This document shows positions 5,226 to 5,242 of a stretch of 5,242 nucleotides of DNA, piece by piece. The notes under the pieces were generated by a model, which worked only from the letters and a program-made list of their open reading frames with translations, did not search any database and was not told where the DNA came from. Origin of the DNA: CAVPRW01 sp046727435 [NCBI: bacterium] (GTDB lineage: Bacteria > Tectomicrobia > Entotheonellia > J063); contig JBKPCR010000364.1 in the NCBI GenBank assembly GCA_046727435.1, positions 1 through 5,242 of the forward strand, given 5' to 3'. The translations under genes and the position numbers were made by a program. Positions within the stretch are counted from its first letter, which is position 1; every line of letters begins with the position of its first letter.

Positions 5226-5242
5226 ATGCAGATCAGAAGCCT
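5226..5242 (+). CDS. Start of a gene truncated by the window edge
   Basis: Only the first residues are present (M-Q-I-R-S and part of the next codon), far too little to assign a family. The call rests on the preceding GGAGGT with five-base spacing and on the long gene-free stretch before it. The rest of the gene lies outside the window. Confidence 0.55.

Noticed and set aside
1-5242. CRISPR array, tRNA, rRNA or insertion sequence
   Set aside because: No regularly spaced repeats, cloverleaf or rRNA stretch, and no transposase motif or paired terminal repeats with target duplication were seen.

Overview
The window looks like a piece of a GC-rich, environmental bacterial chromosome, probably an uncultured lineage. 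The evidence is composition (about 62-68% GC in the hand-counted parts of the flanking metabolic genes), strong Shine-Dalgarno sequences, and a gene mix of HpcH/HpaI aldolase, dienelactone hydrolase and luciferase-like monooxygenase. That mix is typical of catabolically versatile soil or marine bacteria. No RNA gene or marker fixes the taxon, so any name would be a guess.

The left part (1-3210) is catabolic. A complete class II HpcH/HpaI-type aldolase (13-885, +) is followed on the same strand, after 231 bases, by a complete dienelactone-hydrolase-family protein (1117-1866, +). Across a 321-base convergent gap lies a complete luciferase-like (LLM class) flavin-dependent oxidoreductase on the minus strand (2188-3210). 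Monooxygenase, lactone hydrolase and C-C aldolase chemistry fit together as oxidation, ring opening and cleavage of a carbon source. The sequence does not show the substrate or that the three form one pathway.

A 518-base gap (3211-3728) holds the monooxygenase's 5' region, with two purine-rich Shine-Dalgarno stretches and a possible extended -10. It also holds a doubtful minus-strand reading frame. At its right end is a candidate promoter pointing right, whose -10 lies in the centre of a 6-7-6 palindrome.

The right part (3729-4857, +) is different in character: two overlapping genes, the first clearly poorer in GC (about 47% over 360 hand-counted bases). The first is a small protein of unknown function. 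The second resembles the DUF6602 family and carries a PD-(D/E)XK-nuclease-like D...E-V-K signature. They overlap in different frames at GTGAGTAG, which means either a translationally coupled pair or one gene split by a frameshift. This is the most interesting part of the window: a compact accessory cassette with a nuclease-like protein and its own possible operator, perhaps defence-related. The defence role is inference.

The last 385 bases have no convincing gene until a very good Shine-Dalgarno sequence at 5215-5220 and an ATG at 5226, the start of a gene cut off by the window edge.
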